Shown one piece after another: positions 59,401-64,000 of a stretch of 64,000 nt of DNA. The notes under the pieces were generated by a model. It was not told where the DNA came from and did not search any database. It saw only the letters and a program-made list of their open reading frames with translations. The position numbers and the translations under genes are program-made. The stretch comes from Bradyrhizobium sp. CB2312 (GTDB lineage Bacteria; Pseudomonadota; Alphaproteobacteria; Rhizobiales; Xanthobacteraceae), in NCBI RefSeq assembly GCF_029714425.1, contig NZ_CP121668.1, positions 4,051,501-4,115,500 of the forward strand, read 5' to 3'. Every line of letters starts with the position of its first letter. The first letter of the stretch is position 1.

Positions 59401-59505
59401 GATCGTCTTGCTCCGTTGTCGACCTCCAATATGCCCATGAATTTTTGCATGGAAAGGAACAAGGATGTACGATGATCGTGCGTTTTTGTATGAGGGGTTT
59501 GTTGG
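59401..59505. promoter_or_regulatory. Shared promoter/operator region of LysR and oxidoreductase genes
   Basis: 105 bases between divergent starts. ATGAATTTTTGCAT (about 59437-59450) is partly symmetric, with a second TTTTTG 41 bases on (59483-59488), and ACGATGATCGT (59469-59479) is a perfect 11-bp palindrome. These are good candidates for LysR-type T-N11-A sites; binding is inference. Confidence 0.5.
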
Positions 59506-60354
59506 ATGGATTGGAGCGACCTGCGCATTTTCCTTGCGATTGCGCGCGAAGGCACGCTTGGAGCAGCCGCGCGAAAGATAGGCCAGACCCAGCCGACGAT
59601 GGGGCGGCGGCTGCGCGCGCTCGAAACGGCTTTGGGGCAGGTGCTGTTTCAGCGCACCGCCGAGGGGTTTGTTCTCACCGACGAAGGCACGGCCGTGCTG
59701 CGCCACGCCGAGCGGATCGAGGAAGAGGCGCTCGCGCTGGAGCGGCACGCCTCCGGCGCGGAGACGCAGCTCGACGGCATGCTGCGTCTGTCGTCGTCGG
59801 ACTGGTTCGGCACGGTGATGCTGTCGCCGGTGATCGCCGCCTTCGGCAAGCGCCATCCCAAGGTGATCGTCGAGCTTCTGACCGATGCGCGTCTCTACAG
59901 CCTGCCGCGACGCGAGGCCGATCTCGTCTTCCGCATCAAGCCGTTCAGCGAGCCCGAGGTGATCTCGCGAAAGCTGCTGCACATTCCCTACGCGCTCTAC
60001 GGCAAGAAGGGCAGCAAGCCGCCGCGCGGGGGTGACGGCAGCGGCGTCCGAATCGTGACCATGAATACCGAATTCGCCGACATGCCCGACGCCGTCTGGC
60101 TGAAGCGGACATTGCCGAAGGCGGACGTCGCCGCGCGCAGCAACAACAGGCAGGCGCAGGCCGAACTCTGTGCCGGCGGCGGCGGGCTCGCCGTGCTGCC
60201 GCGCCCGCTCGGCGACCGCGATCGGAGGCTCGTCGCGCTCGATATCGGTACGAGCCCGCCCGGCCGCGACACGTATGTCGGCTACCACCGCGACCTGCGG
60301 CGGCTGGCGCGTTTGCGCGCGCTGCTGGATGTGGTGATCGAACGGCTGGCATGA
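59506..60354 (+). CDS. LysR family transcriptional regulator
   Basis: 282 aa from ATG 59506. N-terminal wHTH: MDWSDLRIFLAIAREGTLGAAARKIGQTQPTMGRRLRALETALGQVLFQR, with a LysR substrate-binding domain behind. It is a typical divergent regulator of the adjoining oxidoreductase gene and probably responds to an aromatic or electrophilic ligand. C-terminal RLARLRALLDVVIERL completes it. Confidence 0.88.
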   Translation: MDWSDLRIFLAIAREGTLGAAARKIGQTQPTMGRRLRALETALGQVLFQRTAEGFVLTDEGTAVLRHAERIEEEALALERHASGAETQLDGMLRLSSSDWFGTVMLSPVIAAFGKRHPKVIVELLTDARLYSLPRREADLVFRIKPFSEPEVISRKLLHIPYALYGKKGSKPPRGGDGSGVRIVTMNTEFADMPDAVWLKRTLPKADVAARSNNRQAQAELCAGGGGLAVLPRPLGDRDRRLVALDIGTSPPGRDTYVGYHRDLRRLARLRALLDVVIERLA

Positions 60355-60356
60355 CG

Positions 60357-60475
60357 GTCCGTAGGGTGGGCAAAGGCGCGCACTTTGCGGGCCGTGTCCA
60401 CCATTTCTCAGCGATCACATCTGGCATTGGTGGGCACGCTTCGCTTTGCCCACCCTACGCATCAATCACTTGTGC
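60357..60475. repeat. Palindromic repeat (gtagggtgggcaaag type)
   Basis: GTAGGGTGGGCAAAG at the left end (60361) and CTTTGCCCACCCTAC at the right (60452-60466) are exact inverted complements, enclosing about 75 bases. Directly beyond it, GCCCGTCGGGCAAAACAG (60478-60495) is the inverted match to CTGTTTTGCCCGACGGG at 20764-20780. Confidence 0.8.
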
Positions 60476-60757
60476 TGCCCGTCGGGCAAAACAGCGGAGC
60501 CATCGGTCAACCCGCGCAAGCGTGATGGGTTTCGCTTCGCGCTACCCATCCTGCGAGCCGCCAGTCCGCATTCCGTCATTGCGAGAATGATGCACGCGGG
60601 GCATTTCAAACGCCCGTCATAGTCTCTAACGCCCACTAACCAACACCTGACTTAAAACTGTCATAATCACTAAACTGGAACCCGCATCTGCGTCCTTTTT
60701 ACACGCCATTAAGCCCGGCTGCATTGGATGCGCGGGGAATGTGCGTTGGGGACTGCA

Positions 60758-63217
60758 ATGAGTGCCGCGAAGAAAGCGTCGGGGAAACCGGCCACCGAAA
60801 TGTTCGACGACATCCCGGTGCTTCAACGCAAATGGCGTGCCGCGTTGAAGCCGGGGACCGGCTGCCGCGCTATGAGGACGTGATGCTCGGCAGCCTCGGA
60901 CGGCTCGCCGACCATATCGCGCTGCTGAAGAACGATGGTGCGCTCGAGCTGTCGCGCAGCGGACGCTACGTACAGAAATGGCTTGGCGAGGAGCGCTGGG
61001 ACATCCCTGTCGCCGAGCTCTCGCCCGATTGCGCCACGGCGCTGTCGGAAGCGGTGGCGAGCGCGCTTGCGAACGGCCGGCCTTACCAGGCGAGCGCGCA
61101 TTGCGTGCGCGACGGCATGGTTCGGACCTACGACGTGCTGGCGCTGCCGACCGCCTCGCGCTGGCGCGACGCTGGTCGGCGCCTATGTCAACGAGCGTGG
61201 CGCGCAATACAATCTCCTCGACGCGATCTTCTCCTCGACCGACGATGCGGTGGTCTCGCTGGCGACGCTGCGCGATGCCGAAGGCAAGCCGTTCGATCTC
61301 CAGGTCGTGCACCACAACAAGAGCGCCGGCGCGCTGCTGAAAGCCGCGACCGGAAGCCTGTTGTGGCGGCGGATCGGCGAAGGCAGCACGCTGCTGGCCG
61401 CGCCCGAAGTCATGGAGTTCCTGCTCAAGGCTGTCTCGGGCGGCCGCGGCGAGCAGCTCGAGATCGAGAGCGAGGGGCGATACCTCCGCCTCAGCGCCAC
61501 CGCCTTCGCCGACGTGGTCTCGCTGACGATCTCCGACGTCACCGCCATGAAACGGCGCGACGCCTCGTTCCGCCTGCTGTTCGACAACAACCCGATGCCG
61601 ATGTGGGTGTTCGACGCCGACACCAAGCAGTTCCTCGGCGTCAACGACGCCGCGGTCCAGCACTACGGCTACAGCCGCGCCACCTTCCTGCGCATGAAGC
61701 TGCACGAGATCTGGCCGCAGGACGAGTGGGAGAGCCATGCCGAGGCGCTCGAACGCGTCGGCGACACCTATCACTCCTCGCGCAACTGGCGGCACTTGCG
61801 CGCCGACGGCAGCGAGATCGAGGTGCTCACCTTCGGCCGCCGCGTCGCCTTCGACGACCGCGACGGCTATCTCGTCGCAGTGGTCGACATTACGGAGCGG
61901 CGCAAGGCCGAGGCGCGGATCGCCCACATGGCGCACCATGACGGGCTCACCGATCTGCCCAATCGCGAATACTTCCAGGAGCGCCTGAAGCAGGCGCTCG
62001 ACCAGGCCGGCGGCAAGCGCGTTGGCGTGCTCTATATCGATCTCGACCTGTTCAAGAACATCAACGATTCCTTCGGGCATCCGTCCGGCGACCGGCTGCT
62101 GAAGGAGGTTGCCGAACGTCTCACCACCGCCGTCCGCGGCGCCAACCTCGCGGCGCGGCTCGGCGGCGACGAGTTCGCCGTGATCCTGGCCGCAGACGTC
62201 TCGCCGAATGAGGCGAGCGCCTGCGCGACCTTGCTGATCGACATGCTGCGCGCGCCCTATGAGATCGACGGCTAGGAGATGGTGATCGGCGCCAGCATCG
62301 GCATCGCGCTGTCGCCCGGCGACGGCTCGACGTCTGAAGAGTTGATGCGCAACGCCGACATGGCGCTGTACCGGGCGAAGTCCGACGGCGGCGGCGTGCA
62401 CCATTTCTTCGAGCGCGAGATGGACCTTCACGCGCAGAAGCGCCGCGACATGGAGCTCGACCTGCGCCGCGCCTTCGCCAATGGCGAGTTCGAGCTGCAC
62501 TATCAGCCGCTGGTGTCGATCGCCTCCGACCGCATCTCCGGCTTCGAATCGCTGTTGCGCTGGCGTCATCCCGACAAGGGCATGGTCTCGCCGGCGGAGT
62601 TCATTCCCGTTGCGGAAGATATCGGGCTGATCACGCAGTTGGGGGAGTGGGTGCTGCGCGAAGCCTGCGCCGAAGCCGTGAAATGGCCGAGTGACGTCAA
62701 GGTCGCGGTCAATCTCTCGCCCGCGCAATTCCGCAGCCGCAATCTGGTTCAGGTCGTGATCTCGGCGCTGGCACAGTCCGGCCTGTCGCCGAAGCGGCTC
62801 GAGCTCGAGATCACCGAGTCGATCTTCCTCGCCGAGACCGATGCCAATCTCGCGATCCTGCATCAGCTGCGCGAGCTCGGCGTCGGCATCTCCATGGATG
62901 ATTTCGGCACCGGCTATTCCAGCCTCAGCTATCTCCGCAGCTTCCCGTTCGACAAGATCAAGATCGACCGCTCCTTCGTCAAGGATCTGGCGCAGCGGCC
63001 CGATTGCGGCGCGATCGTGCGCGCGATCTCGGGCCTCGGCCGCAGCCTCAACATCACGACGACCGCGGAAGGCGTCGAGACCGAGGATCAGCTCGACTGG
63101 CTCCGTGCGGAGGGCTGCAACGAGGTGCAGGGCTTCCTGTTCAGTGCGGCGCGGCCTGCCGCGGAGATCGCAAAGCTGCTCGCAGATTTCGGCCAGCGCG
63201 CCTCACGGGCGGCGTAG
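60758..63217 (+). pseudogene. PAS-GGDEF-EAL protein (bifunctional c-di-GMP enzyme), decayed
   Basis: From ATG 60758 (MSAAKKASGKPATEMFDD) the reading goes off near 60,850, runs about 315 bases in another frame (LPRYEDVMLGSLGRLADH ... PTASRWRD), and returns near 61,168. It then reads PAS (FRLLFDNNPMPMWVFDADTK), GGDEF (ARLGGDEFAVIL), an in-frame TAG at 62273-62275 where relatives have a codon such as CAG (EIDG*EMVIGASIG), and an EAL domain (ESLLRWRHP, NLSPAQFRSRN, DDFGTGYSSLSYL, EGVETEDQL). Three lesions make a full product unlikely; the separate EAL part from ATG 62279 might be made. Confidence 0.85.
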
Positions 63218-64000
63218 CCCCTCCGGATAGCAGTCGTAGACCAGCGCCTTGAACGCGGGCGTGATGCGGCTGCGCTCGTTCTGCGTCTGCTGCATCATGA
63301 GGTACACCATGTCGAGCTTGGGATCGACGCCGAAATAGGTGCCGCTGCCTGAGTCCCATTTCAGCTCCCCAAGGGAGCCCGGCGGCGGCGGCTTCGCGTT
63401 GCCGGGATCGGTGCGCACGGCAAGGCCGTAGCCATAGCCGAAGCCGTCGCCCGGAAAATAGAAATAGTCGCGTCCGACGCCGGAGCCGGGCCCGATGTGA
63501 TCGGTCGTCATCGCCTTGAAGGCCGCAGGGCTCAGATAACGCTTGCCCTCGAACTCGCCGCCGTTGAGCAGCATCTGCGCAAAGCGCTGATAGTCGGTGA
63601 TGGTCGACAGCAGCCCGCCGCCGCCGGACTGCCATTCGGGATGGTCGAGACGGTCACGCTCGCCGGCGAGCAGGATGAAATCGTTCGGCAGCGGCCGCGC
63701 CATGCGCGCCAATTCGCCTTCCGTCGCCAGCGCGAATTTGGTGCTGGTCATGCCGAGCGGATCGAGGATGCGCTGCTTGAGGAACTCATACAGAGTCTGG
63801 CCCGAGATGATCTCGAGGACGGCGCCGAGCACGTCGGTGGAATGGCCGTAGCGCCACAGCGTGCCCGGCTGGCGCGCCAGCGGCAGCCTGGCGATGCGGT
63901 CGGCGAATTCCCTGTTGTTGAATTGACCCTCGAAGATGTTGGCGGCCTTGTAGGCCTGCTCGACCCATTTGCCGCCGATATAGTCGTAGCTGATCCCAGA
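63203..64000 (-). CDS. Serine hydrolase, beta-lactamase/DD-peptidase fold, N-terminus outside the window
   Basis: About 265 codons are visible, running off the right edge. The fold is indicated by RYGHSTDVLGAVLEIISGQTLYEFLKQRILDPLGMTST (a Tyr-x-x-Ser-type motif in place of YSN) and QSGGGGLLSTITDYQRFAQMLLNGG, with GYGYGLAVRTD near the C-terminus. The SxxK motif would be upstream, outside. Esterase EstB/class C beta-lactamase-like. Its last 15 bases overlap the end of the EAL pseudogene. Confidence 0.78.
   Translation of the reverse strand, partial: SGISYDYIGGKWVEQAYKAANIFEGQFNNREFADRIARLPLARQPGTLWRYGHSTDVLGAVLEIISGQTLYEFLKQRILDPLGMTSTKFALATEGELARMARPLPNDFILLAGERDRLDHPEWQSGGGGLLSTITDYQRFAQMLLNGGEFEGKRYLSPAAFKAMTTDHIGPGSGVGRDYFYFPGDGFGYGYGLAVRTDPGNAKPPPPGSLGELKWDSGSGTYFGVDPKLDMVYLMMQQTQNERSRITPAFKALVYDCYPEGLRRP

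Noticed and set aside
58408..60288. 626-codon continuous frame including the quinone oxidoreductase
   Set aside because: Only the part up to 59400 matches an oxidoreductase; the rest is antisense to the LysR gene.
60626..62863. 745-codon minus-strand frame over the GGDEF/EAL region
   Set aside because: No domain recognised; the sense strand reads PAS, GGDEF and EAL motifs in order. It is a GC-driven antisense frame.
1..64000. CRISPR arrays, prophage genes, rRNA operons, additional tRNAs
   Set aside because: Looked for regularly spaced direct repeats, phage structural genes and rRNA/tRNA patterns by eye; apart from tRNA-Leu none was found.

Overview
The window reads as chromosomal DNA of a high-GC alphaproteobacterium, most likely Bradyrhizobium or a close relative in the Nitrobacteraceae. 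The basis is inference from gene content and repeats, not from a marker gene: a DUF3126 protein, a CHCC zinc-finger protein like the complex I accessory subunit NDUFS6, a phasin, many small Bradyrhizobium-type hypothetical proteins, GTG and TTG starts behind good Shine-Dalgarno sequences, and several families of short interspersed palindromic repeats. One tRNA gene (Leu, anticodon UAA) was found; no rRNA, CRISPR array, prophage or plasmid function was seen.

Layout. 1-14.4 kb: ordinary core and accessory genes. These are an exported alpha/beta hydrolase (cut by the window start), a GT39-type and a GT87-type membrane glycosyltransferase, a TetR regulator with a clear operator and its Bcr/CflA efflux pump, an enoyl-CoA hydratase, tRNA-Leu, an FAD monooxygenase paired with the CHCC protein, another hydrolase, a polytopic membrane protein, cysE and a DUF3126 gene. 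14.4-20.8 kb: a disturbed, decayed segment. It is bounded by two copies of one PaaI-type thioesterase gene in direct orientation, the left one frameshifted. Between them lie an IS1182-family insertion sequence, a split and frameshifted ABC substrate-binding-protein pseudogene, a reductase C-terminal scrap, a cupin, a GNAT and a VOC protein.

20.9-25.1 kb: small membrane, exported and zinc proteins plus a gamma-class carbonic anhydrase. 25.2-32.6 kb: a coherent metabolic locus of an Asp/Glu (hydantoin) racemase, a complete polyamine/opine-type ABC transporter (two permeases, Tat-exported binding protein, ATPase), a divergent GntR/FCD regulator and an exported amidohydrolase. 32.7-40.4 kb: a CYTH-CHAD protein, a transglutaminase-like cysteine protease, a double-PilZ protein, two MFS transporters, a hydrolase and a GNAT. 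40.5-50.7 kb: a Clp-N-containing protein, zinc alcohol dehydrogenase, VOC protein, cupin, metallophosphoesterase, YkgJ-type cysteine cluster, DbpA-type RNA helicase, a polyglycine-tailed exported protein, a Yx(FWY)xxD-type protein and a membrane-anchored DJ-1/PfpI protein. 51-64 kb: phasin, Crp/Fnr regulator, PAS protein, rhomboid protease preceded by a candidate small RNA, CBS-pair protein, patatin phospholipase, quinone oxidoreductase with divergent LysR regulator, a GGDEF/EAL pseudogene with three lesions, and a truncated beta-lactamase-fold hydrolase.

The best leads beyond routine annotation are: the thioesterase-flanked decayed segment; the glycosyltransferase whose stop codon lies in the anticodon loop of the antisense tRNA-Leu gene; the candidate terminator-bearing RNA at 53.6-53.8 kb, whose G-rich stretch is complementary to a pyrimidine-rich loop in the 3' UTR of the 35 kb protease gene; and the GGDEF/EAL pseudogene. 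I saw no convincing wholly new multi-gene system.
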